Positions 35,483-44,895 of a DNA stretch of 64,000 bases are shown piece after piece. Source of the stretch: Leucobacter sp. CX169 (GTDB lineage Bacteria; Actinomycetota; Actinomycetes; Actinomycetales; Microbacteriaceae); NCBI RefSeq assembly GCF_017161405.1, contig NZ_CP071051.1:2294001-2358000 (forward strand), given 5' to 3'. Each line of letters begins with the position of its first letter. Position 1 is the first letter of the stretch. The position numbers and the translations under genes were made by a program. The notes below the pieces were generated by a model. That model was not told the DNA's origin and ran no database searches. It worked only from the letters and a program-made list of their open reading frames with translations.

Positions 35483-36541
35483 ATGATCATCTCCTCGCGC
35501 CGCGCCAAGGCGGCTCTCACTGCGACCGCGGCTCTGTCCGTCCTCGCCCTCACCGCGTGCGGCGGCGGCGGCTCGGCTGATTCGGGCGATGCAGCCCCCG
35601 CGGACGGCCCCAAGTTCGTCTACATCACGAGCGACCCCATCGGCCAGAACGCGTTCCTCCAGTCGGGCAAGGACGGCATCGAAGCTGTCGCCACCGAGTT
35701 CGAGGGCACAGCAAAGACCTTCGAGGGCAAGGACGAGGCAACTCGTCGCTCGCACCTCGAGGCCGCGATCGCCGAGGCACCCGAGGTCGTCGTCATGCTC
35801 GGCTTCCAGTTCGGCGACGTCGCGCTCGAGCTCGCTGAGCAGAACCCGCAGCAGAAGTTCCTCCTGATCGACACCTTCGTCGAGGGCGCTCCTGAGAACC
35901 TGTACCAGGCAACCTTCCGCGAGCAGGAGCCGTCGTACCTGCTCGGCGTCGAGGCCGGCCTGCTGACCGAGGCCAACAAGGTTGGTTCGGTCCTGTCGCT
36001 CGACATCCCGCTGCTCGCCAAGTACTCGGGCGGCTTCGCGGAGGGCGCGAAGAGCGTTAACCCCGCAGTCGAGACCGTCGCGCCCCAGATCATCGGCGGC
36101 GACAACCCGTTCGCTGATACGGCCCGCGCCAAGGAGCAGGCTCTCGCCTATGCCGCGTCCGGCGTCGATCAGGTCTTCGCCGTTGGCGCAGCCGCCAACC
36201 CCGGCATCATGGAGGCCGCAGCCGAGAAGGGCTTCTTCGCCTACGGCGTCGACACCAACCAGTGCCCGCTGGCCCCCGGATTCGTCGTTGACGGCTCGAT
36301 CAAGGCCGTGAACGCGGTCGTCGAGACCGTGGTCGGCGAGATCATGGACGGCACCAGCGCGGCAGACGCGACGACGTCCTTCGGCCTGGCCGAGGGCGGC
36401 ATGACGATCGTCAGCCTCACGGACGACGCAGCTGACTCGCAGTGCACCGTCATGGAGAACCCTGAGGTCCTCGAGCAGGTCCAGCAGGCGTTCGATGACA
36501 TCGTCGCCGGCAAGATCAAGGTCACGGATCCCTTGGCCTAA
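35483..36541 (+). CDS. BMP family nucleoside-binding lipoprotein
   Basis: A 352-residue substrate-binding lipoprotein of the basic membrane protein (BmpA/PnrA) family, which delivers purine nucleosides to ABC importers. The signal peptide ends in LTAC (Cys about 26) and is followed by a Gly/Ser/Ala spacer. Family features: GKDEATRRSHLEAAI, VVVMLGFQFGDVALELA, KFLLIDTF, FREQEPSYLLGVEAGLLT, the GGFAEGAK loop and GVDTNQC near 255. AAAGGA precedes the ATG at 35483. It is followed by a hairpin and then by the ATPase and permease genes. Confidence 0.92.
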   Translation: MIISSRRAKAALTATAALSVLALTACGGGGSADSGDAAPADGPKFVYITSDPIGQNAFLQSGKDGIEAVATEFEGTAKTFEGKDEATRRSHLEAAIAEAPEVVVMLGFQFGDVALELAEQNPQQKFLLIDTFVEGAPENLYQATFREQEPSYLLGVEAGLLTEANKVGSVLSLDIPLLAKYSGGFAEGAKSVNPAVETVAPQIIGGDNPFADTARAKEQALAYAASGVDQVFAVGAAANPGIMEAAAEKGFFAYGVDTNQCPLAPGFVVDGSIKAVNAVVETVVGEIMDGTSAADATTSFGLAEGGMTIVSLTDDAADSQCTVMENPEVLEQVQQAFDDIVAGKIKVTDPLA

Positions 36542-36553
36542 ATCGCTCCGCAT

Positions 36554-36599
36554 CGAAGGCGCTGCCCAGGTTGTCACAGACACCCGGGCAGCGCCTTCG
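36554..36599 (+). terminator. Intra-operon hairpin after the BMP lipoprotein gene
   Basis: A 14-bp perfect stem (36554-36567 with 36586-36599) followed by GTAATGTTTTA. It separates the binding-protein gene from the ATPase gene, so it is probably a partial terminator that lets the binding protein be made in excess. Confidence 0.7.
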
Positions 36600-36643
36600 G
36601 TAATGTTTTACCCTGTTCTGTCTTCCCATCCAAAGGAGCGCAT

Positions 36644-38226
<1,583 letters not shown>

Positions 38227-38230
<4 letters not shown>

Positions 38231-39363
38231 CCGTCCTGCGAAAGATTGGGCGCTGGGCGGCAGGCCCGATCCCCGTCTCCGTCATCCTCGCGTTCCTCAT
38301 CGGCGCCTGCCTCATGCTCATTGCCGGGGTCGACCCGCTGAGCGGGTACGCGGCCATGTTCACCGGATCGTTCGGCAGCGGCGCTGGCTTCGCGAACACC
38401 CTCGCCCGCGCGATCCCGATCATCGGTATCGGCATCGCGATCGCCGTGGCGTTCCGCGCCGGCATCATCAACCTCGGCACCGAGGGCCAGGCTGGCCTCG
38501 GCGCGCTCGCGGGCGGCATCGTGGCGATCTACGTGCCCGGGCCCGCGGCCCTGATCGTCCCGCTCGCATTCGTCGTGGCGATCGCGACCGGCGCGCTCTG
38601 GGGCCTCATCGCAGCCGCCCTGCAGAACCTGCTCGGCGTCCCGATCCTGCTCTCGACCCTGCTGCTCAACTATCCCGCGCGCTACTTCTCTTCGTGGATG
38701 ATCCGCTTCAAACTCGACGAACCCACCTCTGACCTCGTCGCGAGCGAGCAGGTCCGCCCCGAGGTGCAGCTCTCGATGCTCGTGCCGCGTGATTCGGCAT
38801 TCGCCGAGGTGCTGCGGAACACGTTCGGACCGACGAGCCCCGTGACTGCGGTCCTCACGAGCGTCAACTGGTCGCTGGTGATCGTGATCATCGTCGTGCT
38901 GGGAGCGATCTTCGTCAACCGCCGCACGCGCTACGGCTTCGAGTCGGGCCTCAGCGGCCAGAACGCCGAGTTCGTCCGCTACGCCGGGGTCAAGCCCGGC
39001 CCGCTGGTGCTGCGCACGATGGCGATCTCGGGCGGCCTCGCCGGCATGTTCGGCATGCTGCTCGTCATCGGGGCGCCGAACACCCGCCTCATCGAGGGCC
39101 AGTTCCTGCAGACCAACTACGCCTGGACCGCGCTGCTCGTGACCTTGCTCGCGCTGTACCGGCCCACCGGCATCGTCATCGCCGGCGTCTTCTTCGCCGC
39201 CATCATGGTCGGCAGCGACGCGATGGGCCGCGAGCTCGGGCTCTCCCCGCAGATCGCTTCAGTCATCCAGGCGCTCGTCATCATCCTGCTCGCGTTCAAG
39301 GTCGCGCTCCCCCGCTTCCGCAAGAAACAACCCGAAACCACGGCCACGGAGGCGGGACGATGA
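38227..39363 (+). CDS. Nucleoside ABC transporter permease, first subunit
   Basis: A 378-residue inner-membrane permease of the branched-chain amino acid/sugar superfamily. About nine hydrophobic helices are visible. The family pattern GIINLGTEGQAGLGALAGG (about residue 79) marks nucleoside-type permeases, and the coupling-loop region is GLSGQNAEFVRYAGVKPG (about 241). It overlaps the ATPase gene by 4 bases and the next permease by 4 bases, so all are translationally coupled. Confidence 0.92.
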
Positions 39364-40274
39364 ATATCCTCGATGTGTTTGATCAGGACCTCATCTCGTC
39401 GGTCCTCCGCTCGCTGATCCCGATCCTGTTGGCGGCGCTCGGAGGCATGATCGCCGACCGCGCCGGCGTCTTCAACATCGGCCTCGAGGGCATGCTCCTC
39501 GTCGGCGCGTTCGCCGGCGTCGCCGCCTCGTTCTTCACGCACAACTGGCTGATCGGCGTCATCGTCGCGATGATGGCCGGTGCACTGTTCTCGCTGATCC
39601 TCGGCTACGGGGCGGTCTATCGCAAGGGCGACCCGATCGTGCTCGCGATCGCGATGAACATCCTCGCGGTCGGCATGACGAGCTTCTTGCTCGTCGCGAT
39701 GTTCAAGGTGCAGGGCTCGTTCCAGGATCCGGGCATCGACAGCATCCCGGTCTGGCGCATCCCCGTGCTCGCCGACATCCCCTGGATCGGCGCGCTCTTC
39801 GCGCTGACCCCGCTCGGATACCTCGCGCTGCTGCTCGTCCCCGCCCTCTGGATCATGCTCTTCCGCATGCCCGTCGGCCTGCGCCTGCGCGGCGTCGGCG
39901 AGCGCCCCCTGGCGGCCTCCACCATGGGCGTCAACCCGCAGCGGTACCAGCTCTGGGCGGTCGTCGCTTCGGGCGCCCTCGCGGGCCTCGGCGGCGCGCA
40001 GCTCGCACTCGGAAACGTCGTCGGCTTTACCGAGAACATGTCGGCAGGCCGCGGCTGGATCGCGGTCGTCGTGGTCATGCTCGCCCGCGCGCACCCGGTC
40101 GGCGTGCTGGGCGCGGCGCTCCTGTTCGGCTTCGCCGACGCGATCGGGTTCCGCCTGCAGGCGTTTGGCCTGCCGCAGCAGCTCACCGATGCCGGCCCGT
40201 ACGTCATTACGCTCATCGCGCTGATCCTGATGAGCACCCGCTTCCGTAAGTCCCGTCAGGCGCAGCTCGCGTGA
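39360..40274 (+). CDS. Nucleoside ABC transporter permease, second subunit
   Basis: A 304-residue second permease with about eight to nine helices. It has the matching pattern ADRAGVFNIGLEGMLLVGAF (about residues 30-49) and GVGERPLAASTMGVNPQRYQ as the ATPase-coupling loop (about 178). With the first permease it forms the heterodimeric pore. Start and stop overlap the neighbours by 4 bases each. Confidence 0.92.
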   Translation: MNILDVFDQDLISSVLRSLIPILLAALGGMIADRAGVFNIGLEGMLLVGAFAGVAASFFTHNWLIGVIVAMMAGALFSLILGYGAVYRKGDPIVLAIAMNILAVGMTSFLLVAMFKVQGSFQDPGIDSIPVWRIPVLADIPWIGALFALTPLGYLALLLVPALWIMLFRMPVGLRLRGVGERPLAASTMGVNPQRYQLWAVVASGALAGLGGAQLALGNVVGFTENMSAGRGWIAVVVVMLARAHPVGVLGAALLFGFADAIGFRLQAFGLPQQLTDAGPYVITLIALILMSTRFRKSRQAQLA

Positions 40275-40795
40275 GTGGCGCGGTGAACTCTGGGCAGGAT
40301 CCTGCCGTCGTGACGGTCGACAACGTCGCGGCCGAGGCCGTGCAGCTACCCGCGGAGGCCGTGGCCTGGGCGGAGCGCCTGCAGCTCGAACCGCTCGAGC
40401 ACGAGGGCGGGCTCTACCGCCGCACCTACCTCGACGAGCATTCGAGCGCGATCCTGTATCTGCTCGCCGACCCGGACTTCTCGGCGCTGCACAGCCTCGA
40501 CGGCGTCGAGGTGTACCACTGGCACGCCGGGTCCGCCCTGCGCCTGCTGCTGCTGCACCCCGACGGGCGCGTCGAAGAACCCGTGCTCGGCCCCGACGCG
40601 GAAGCCGGTCAGCTGCCGCAGATCGTCGTTCCCGCTGGGGTGATGCAGGGATCCTCCCCTCAAGGTGAATGGTGCCTCATCGGTACGACAATGGCGCCCG
40701 CGTTCAACTGGGAGGGCTTCGTGCTCGGGGAGCGCGCGGCGCTCACGGCCGCCTACCCCGCCGCGGCCGGCCGCATCGCGGAACTCACCCGCTAG
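40271..40795 (+). CDS. Cupin, DUF985 family
   Basis: A 174-residue single-domain cupin of the DUF985 (cupin_5) group: LEPLEHEGGLYRRTY (about 36), AILYLLADPDFSALHSLDGVEVYHWHAGSALRL (two short stretches of the cupin motif, with His and Glu ligands, about 57-90), QIVVPAGVMQGSSP and GTTMAPAFNWEGFVLG at the end. It overlaps the permease gene by 4 bases (GTGA), so it is firmly part of the importer operon. Cupins act in methylthioribulose-phosphate routes elsewhere, but DUF985 has no proven role there, so a catabolic role here is only a suggestion. Residues 8-12 are GQDPA, encoded by the intact palindrome at 40294. Confidence 0.85.
   Translation: MSGAVNSGQDPAVVTVDNVAAEAVQLPAEAVAWAERLQLEPLEHEGGLYRRTYLDEHSSAILYLLADPDFSALHSLDGVEVYHWHAGSALRLLLLHPDGRVEEPVLGPDAEAGQLPQIVVPAGVMQGSSPQGEWCLIGTTMAPAFNWEGFVLGERAALTAAYPAAAGRIAELTR
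40294..40305. repeat. GCAGGATCCTGC palindrome, coding copy in the cupin N-terminus
   Basis: Intact copy 23 bases into the gene, read Gly-Gln-Asp-Pro-Ala, ahead of the conserved domain. Confidence 0.9.
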
Positions 40796-40830
40796 CTGTC
40801 CCACTCCGCCGCCTCGCCGGCGAGAGAATG

Positions 40831-40893
40831 CGAAAATGCACCCCTCCGGCAGGGTGTTGCAGCGATTGACCCTGTCGGAGGGGTGCATTTTCG
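40831..40893. terminator. Strong bidirectional terminator between converging operons
   Basis: A 25-bp stem with a single wobble pair (40831-40855 with 40869-40893), 13-base loop, and GAAAATG/CATTTTC at the base. The A/T ends give a T-run in both directions. It separates the importer operon from the facing enzyme operon. Confidence 0.88.
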
Positions 40894-40949
40894 GCGGCGG
40901 CGCGGCGCCGGGGCCCCGAGGGCCCGAGACAGCGCGCCGCGGTGACGAA

Positions 40950-41705
40950 CTAGGCGATCAGCGCGTCGAGCGCCGTCTCGAGCGCCCCGTCGACCGCGCG
41001 GGTCACGATCTCGCGGTACGGATCGTAGTCGCCCATCGACTCGTCTGCGGCGTTCAGCGGGTTGCCGTCGATCGCGAGCACGACGCCCGCCTCGATGCCG
41101 TGCAGCGACGCGATCACGAGGAGCGCCGAGGCCTCCATCTCGACCGCGACGATGCCTGCGCGCTGCCACATCTTGTGGTCGACGCCCGTGATGACGTCGC
41201 TCGGGTAGAACATGTCGCCCGTCAGCACGATGCCGCGGTGCACGCTCAGGCCGGTCTCGGCGGCGCGGGCAGCAAGCGCGATGGTGAGCTCGGGGGTCGC
41301 AATCGCCGGGAACTCGGCGGGGACGAGCTGGTGGCTGACGCCGTCGGCCCGGACCGCGCCGGTGGCGACCACGATCGCGCCGTCAACCACGTCGGGCTGC
41401 ATGCCGCCGGCGGTCCCCGAGCGGATGATGCGGGTCACGCCGCCGCGCGCGAGCTCCTCGAAGCACACCGCGGCGCCGGCAGCGCCGACACCGTGCGAGG
41501 CCACCGTCACGGGGACACCGCGGTGAGTGCCCGTGTACACGTGGTACTCACGGTTGTTCGAGAGCTGCTTGACGTCGTCCAGACGGCTGGCGACGAGCGC
41601 CGCGCGCGCCGGGTCGCCCACGACGAGGGCGCGGGGGGCGAGGTCAGAGACACGGGCGCGCAGAAGCGGCAGTTCGGCATCGGCGGGAAGTCGGACGGGA
41701 GCCAT
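40950..41705 (-). CDS. Nucleoside phosphorylase, uridine-phosphorylase-like (NP-I family)
   Basis: A 251-residue hexameric-type nucleoside phosphorylase, releasing the base and ribose-1-phosphate. Motifs: ALVVGDPARAALVASRLDD (about 22), VTVASHGVGAAGAAVCFEELARGG (about 65), IIRSGTAGGMQP (about 92), DMFYPSDVI (about 155) and VEMEASALLVIASL (about 178). The AIDGNPLNAADESMGDYDP stretch near 205 is not typical of Udp. In this operon, with an adenosine/MTA-deaminase-like enzyme, the substrate may be inosine or methylthioinosine rather than uridine (inference). AAAGGA precedes the ATG at 41705. It is the last gene of the SDR-deaminase operon. Confidence 0.88.
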   Translation of the reverse strand: MAPVRLPADAELPLLRARVSDLAPRALVVGDPARAALVASRLDDVKQLSNNREYHVYTGTHRGVPVTVASHGVGAAGAAVCFEELARGGVTRIIRSGTAGGMQPDVVDGAIVVATGAVRADGVSHQLVPAEFPAIATPELTIALAARAAETGLSVHRGIVLTGDMFYPSDVITGVDHKMWQRAGIVAVEMEASALLVIASLHGIEAGVVLAIDGNPLNAADESMGDYDPYREIVTRAVDGALETALDALIA

Positions 41706-41758
41706 GGAAGGTCCTTTCACAGGTGGTTCGGTGGGAGATGAAACGTTGAGGTGTCCGG

Positions 41759-41808
41759 GCAGGATCCCGGCCGCGGCGCCTAGCGGGCAGCGGCCGCCCG
41801 GATCCTGC
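41759..41808. repeat. Inverted pair of half palindromes (GCAGGATCC ... GGATCCTGC)
   Basis: GCAGGATCC at 41759-41767 and GGATCCTGC at 41800-41808 are inverted relative to each other, with GGCCGC/GCGGCC arms inside, giving a long hairpin. The right half lies in the last codons of the amidohydrolase gene (read RRIRAAAA), the left half in the gap before the phosphorylase gene. Confidence 0.7.
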
Positions 41809-43105
41809 GGGAGGCAGCGAGCGCGGCCACCCGGACCGCGGAGGCGTCGAGCGTGAGGTGCGCGCCGTCCGCGTAGACGTGGCGGCCGCCGATGAAGACG
41901 TGGCGCACGTCGGCGCCTCGCGCGGCGAAGCCGATGTGGGAGGTGAGCGAGGGCAGCGGGGTCGCGGCGTTGCCGGTGAGATCGAGCGCGATGACGTCGG
42001 CGAGTCGGCCGGCCTCGAGAGCGCCCGTCTCGGGGAAACCGACTGCCACGGCGCCGCGGCGGGTGGCGAGCTCGATGAGATCGAGCGAGCGCACGATGGC
42101 GGCGTCCTGGTGCACCCCGCGGTGCACGATCGAGCCCGTCTTGATTTCCTCGAACAGGTCGAGCGTGTTGTTGCTGGCGACTGAGTCGGTGCCGAGCGCG
42201 ATGTCCACACCCGATGCGAGCCACTCGGGCAGCGCCGCAATGCCGTTGCCGAGCTTCAGGTTCGACACGGGGTTGTGGCTGATGGCGGCGCCCGCGGCAG
42301 CAACCATCTCGAGCTCAGAGGGGGTGAGGTGCACGCCGTGGGCGATGAGTACGCGGGCGTTGAACAGGCCGAGGCTTGCGACAAAGTCCGCGGGGGTCGC
42401 CCCGAAGCGTTCGAGGATCTGCTCGACCTCGGCGGCGGACTCCGAGATGTGAATGTGCACGGGCAGGCCGCTTCGCACCGCGCGCTCCCCCACCTCGCGC
42501 AGGAACTCCGGCGGGCAAGTGTAGGGCGCGTGCGGGCCATAGGCGAGCCTGATCTGCGGGTCGCCGGCGAACTGCTCGGCGAGGGCCTCGGTCTGATCCA
42601 GGGCCTCGGCACCTGTCCAGGGGCTGACGCCGGGGAAGGCGACCGCATCTGCCGCGAACGCCGCGGGGGCAGCGAGCACGCGCATGCCGGTGGCCCGCAC
42701 GAGGCCCAGCAGCTCAGCATCCCAGTGGTACATGTCGGCGAAGGTGGTCGTGCCGCTCTCGATCATCTCGAGCATCGCAAGCTGCAGGCCCGTCGCTACG
42801 TCATCGTGGGTCAGGTGCTGCTCGAGCGCCTGCACCTCGTCGAGCCACGGCATGAAGCCCTCGTCGTCGGACGAGCCACGCAACAGCGTCATCGCGGAGT
42901 GCGTGTGCCCGTTCACGAGGCCCGGCATCAACGCGTGGCCGGCGAGCACGTGGTCGGCGATGCTCCCCTCGCGTCGCGGGCCGGCGTAGGTGATGAGGCC
43001 GGCGGCGTCAAACGCCAGCTCGGCGTCGGCGACGGCGCCGCTCGGCGTCAGCATCCAGTCGGCGTGGATGACCTGCGCGGTGCGCTCGGCGTGGGGCTCG
43101 CTCAT
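41780..43105 (-). CDS. Amidohydrolase, MTA/SAH deaminase-like (TrzA/ATZ family)
   Basis: A 441-residue zinc amidohydrolase of the 5'-methylthioadenosine/S-adenosylhomocysteine deaminase group. Metal ligands: LVNGHTHSAMTLLRG (about 62), HIHISESAAE (about 210), HGVHLTPSELE (about 247) and GTDSVASNNTLDLFEEIK (about 300). LAYGPHAPYTCPPEFL is also typical. It would turn MTA, 5'-deoxyadenosine, adenosine or SAH into the inosine form plus ammonia. It sits between the SDR and the nucleoside phosphorylase genes, which supports a deaminate-then-phosphorolyse route. The ATG at 43105 is 50 bases after the SDR stop. Exact substrate uncertain. Confidence 0.88.
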   Translation of the reverse strand: MSEPHAERTAQVIHADWMLTPSGAVADAELAFDAAGLITYAGPRREGSIADHVLAGHALMPGLVNGHTHSAMTLLRGSSDDEGFMPWLDEVQALEQHLTHDDVATGLQLAMLEMIESGTTTFADMYHWDAELLGLVRATGMRVLAAPAAFAADAVAFPGVSPWTGAEALDQTEALAEQFAGDPQIRLAYGPHAPYTCPPEFLREVGERAVRSGLPVHIHISESAAEVEQILERFGATPADFVASLGLFNARVLIAHGVHLTPSELEMVAAAGAAISHNPVSNLKLGNGIAALPEWLASGVDIALGTDSVASNNTLDLFEEIKTGSIVHRGVHQDAAIVRSLDLIELATRRGAVAVGFPETGALEAGRLADVIALDLTGNAATPLPSLTSHIGFAARGADVRHVFIGGRHVYADGAHLTLDASAVRVAALAASRRIRAAAAR

Positions 43106-43155
43106 GGTGTGTGCTCTCGGGGTCAGGGAAACGCGTAATGGCAGGATCGGCTCGG

Positions 43156-43947
43156 CTACCAGCCGGGCGTAACGAGCATTCCGCCGTCGACGACCAGCTC
43201 GTGCCCGGTGATGAAGCTCGCGCCCGGCGAGGCGAGGAAGACGCAGGCGTTCGCGATGTCGTCGGGGCGGCCAAGGCGGCGAAGCGGGGCGGCGGCGTTC
43301 CAGCTCGCCACGCCCTCGGGCCAGTCCTGTTCGAGAGTGCCCCGGTCGATCAGGCCAGGCGAAACCGTGTTCACGCGGAGGCCGCGGGGGCCGTACTCGA
43401 GGGCGGCGGCGCGGGCGTGCATCACGACGCCGGCCTTCGCGGTCGCATAGTGGGCGTGGCCGACGGCCGGCCGGGTCGCTTCGATCGAGGCGATGTGGGT
43501 GATCCAGCCACCGGGGGCCATCGCCGCGGCGGCGGCGGCGCTCACGGCGAAGACTGCGCCGAGGTTCGTGGCGAACATGCCGTCCCAGTCGGCGCGGCTC
43601 ATCTCGTCGAGCGTCTGCACGGGTTGCACGCCCGCGTTATTCACGACGCCGTCGATGCCGCCGAGCGCTGCGACCGTGCGCGCGACGAGCGTCTCGGCGG
43701 CGTCAGCGTCGTCGAGGTTGCACGCGATGGCGACCGCGGAGCCGTCGCCGTGGGCGGCGCACAGTTCGTCCGCGAGCCTTTCCGCCGCGACGGCCGACGA
43801 GCGGTACTGGATAGCGACCCGGGCGCCCGCCGCCGCAAAGCGACGTGAAATGCCCGAGCCGATGCCGCCGGCGCCGCCGGTGACGAGCACGCGCTGGCCC
43901 GAGATCGAGAAGGGATCAGCCTGAGCAGTGGAGCCGACTGTCGACAT
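43156..43947 (-). CDS. Short-chain dehydrogenase/reductase (SDR)
   Basis: A 263-residue classical SDR. The NAD(P) site is VLVTGGAGGIGSGISRRFAAAG (two parts, about 20-41), with NNAGVQPV (about 95), the catalytic Ser in HIASIEATR (about 145) and YATAKAG (Tyr/Lys, about 162), then the closing RRLGRPDDIANACVFLASPGASFITGHELVVDGG pattern. Cofactor and substrate cannot be read from sequence; acting on a sugar released by the salvage enzymes would fit the context. The ATG at 43947 has GGAAGG upstream. It is the first gene of the enzyme operon, 19 bases from the GntR operator candidate. Confidence 0.9.
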   Translation of the reverse strand: MSTVGSTAQADPFSISGQRVLVTGGAGGIGSGISRRFAAAGARVAIQYRSSAVAAERLADELCAAHGDGSAVAIACNLDDADAAETLVARTVAALGGIDGVVNNAGVQPVQTLDEMSRADWDGMFATNLGAVFAVSAAAAAAMAPGGWITHIASIEATRPAVGHAHYATAKAGVVMHARAAALEYGPRGLRVNTVSPGLIDRGTLEQDWPEGVASWNAAAPLRRLGRPDDIANACVFLASPGASFITGHELVVDGGMLVTPGW

Positions 43948-43965
43948 GTCCCCGCCTTCCGGTAT

Positions 43966-43978
43966 GTTGTAAAACAAC
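43966..43978. promoter_or_regulatory. Candidate GntR operator GTTGT-AAA-ACAAC
   Basis: A perfect 5-3-5 palindrome between the divergent SDR and GntR genes. It has the same arms and spacing as the site at 34202 upstream of mtnA and the importer. This position would let the regulator control itself and the enzyme operon. Confidence 0.7.
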
Positions 43979-44047
43979 CCTAGTCCGGGGATGCGACGAC
44001 GCCAAGACGTGTGGCCTCCTCGCGTCTTCGCCGATCGGAGCCCAGCG

Positions 44048-44764
44048 TTGGTCAGAGCCCTCACCCGTGTTGCCCATGTCGCCGGCGAGCTGCGCAGTGC
44101 CCTCGGGAACGGGACCTACGCGCCAGGCGAACGGTTGCCCACCGAGCACGAGCTCGCCGAGCGCTACGGCGTCTCGCGGCCCACCCTGCGCGCCGCGCTC
44201 CGAGAGCTCGAGGCGACCGGGCTCGTGCGCACCCAGCACGGCGTTGGCACGTTCGTGAGCGACCGGCCGCGCATCCGCGCCGGGCTCGAGCGGCTGACCT
44301 CAGTATCCGACTCCATTCGCGCGATGGGGCAGCAGCCCGGAATGACGTACCGCAGCCGAGTCATCCGCCCCGTCATGCCCGACGAGGCCGAGAAGATGGG
44401 CCTCACCGCAGAGGCGACGGCGCTCGAAGCGCGCCGCGCGATCCTCGCCGATGGCGAGCTCGTGGCGTACTCCTACGACCTGATCCCCGTCGGCGTCTTC
44501 CCCGAGGGCCGCCCGGCCGAGCACCTCGACGGCTCAATCTTCGGGTACCTGCGCGAGCAGCTGGGCCGCGTGCCCGACCACAGCGTGGCCGAAATTCACG
44601 CGGTGTCCTCCGCGCACGTCGCCTGGGGCCCCGACGCCGAAGACGAAGCGCTCTACCTGCTGCTCGACCAGCTCCACTACGACGCCGAGGGCGCGCTCCT
44701 GCTCTACTCCCGCACCTATTTCATCGAGGGACGCATCGCGTTTTCGATGCTGCGCACGGTCTGA
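44048..44764 (+). CDS. GntR family regulator, HutC/UTRA type
   Basis: A 238-residue regulator. The winged helix-turn-helix (about residues 10-72) reads GTYAPGERLPTEHELAERYG, SRPTLRAALRELEATGLV and GVGTFVSD. The UTRA ligand-binding domain (about 95-238) ends RTYFIEGRIAFSMLRTV, as in HutC-type members. The TTG at 44048 is preferred because GGAG (44037-44040) lies 7 bases upstream and the domain starts at once; an ATG at 43991 would add 19 residues without a ribosome site. It most likely binds the two GTTGT-N3-ACAAC sites and senses a nucleoside or sugar phosphate of the pathway (inference). Confidence 0.88.
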   Translation: MVRALTRVAHVAGELRSALGNGTYAPGERLPTEHELAERYGVSRPTLRAALRELEATGLVRTQHGVGTFVSDRPRIRAGLERLTSVSDSIRAMGQQPGMTYRSRVIRPVMPDEAEKMGLTAEATALEARRAILADGELVAYSYDLIPVGVFPEGRPAEHLDGSIFGYLREQLGRVPDHSVAEIHAVSSAHVAWGPDAEDEALYLLLDQLHYDAEGALLLYSRTYFIEGRIAFSMLRTV

Positions 44765-44791
44765 GCCGGGCGACCCGGTCACCTCCGCCGT

Positions 44792-44862
44792 CAATCATGT
44801 CGGAAACGACAATCATTACGGATCGAACCGCCCCAAACACTCCGAAATGATTGTCATTTCCG
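44792..44862. repeat. Three copies of CAATCAT-N2-CGGA forming a hairpin
   Basis: The 13-base motif CAATCATNNCGGA occurs at 44792-44804 and 44810-44822 in direct orientation and at 44841-44853 inverted. The second and third copies are part of a 17-bp stem with one mismatch (44801-44817 with 44846-44862). It lies between converging gntR and trhA genes, so it can end transcription, but the direct repeat is not explained by that. Confidence 0.6.
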
Positions 44863-44878
44863 GAATAATTCACGCGGG

Positions 44879-44890
44879 GCAGGATCCTGC
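44879..44890. repeat. GCAGGATCCTGC palindrome, intergenic copy
   Basis: Intact copy 5 bases beyond the trhA stop codon, in the gap between converging genes. Confidence 0.9.
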
Positions 44891-44895
44891 GCGAC

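Noticed and set aside
44844-44860. GAAATGATTGTCATTTC as a zinc- or iron-regulator box
   Set aside because: It lies between two converging genes, so there is no promoter to control, and it is accounted for by the hairpin and triple motif. Similarity to Zur/Fur boxes is only general.
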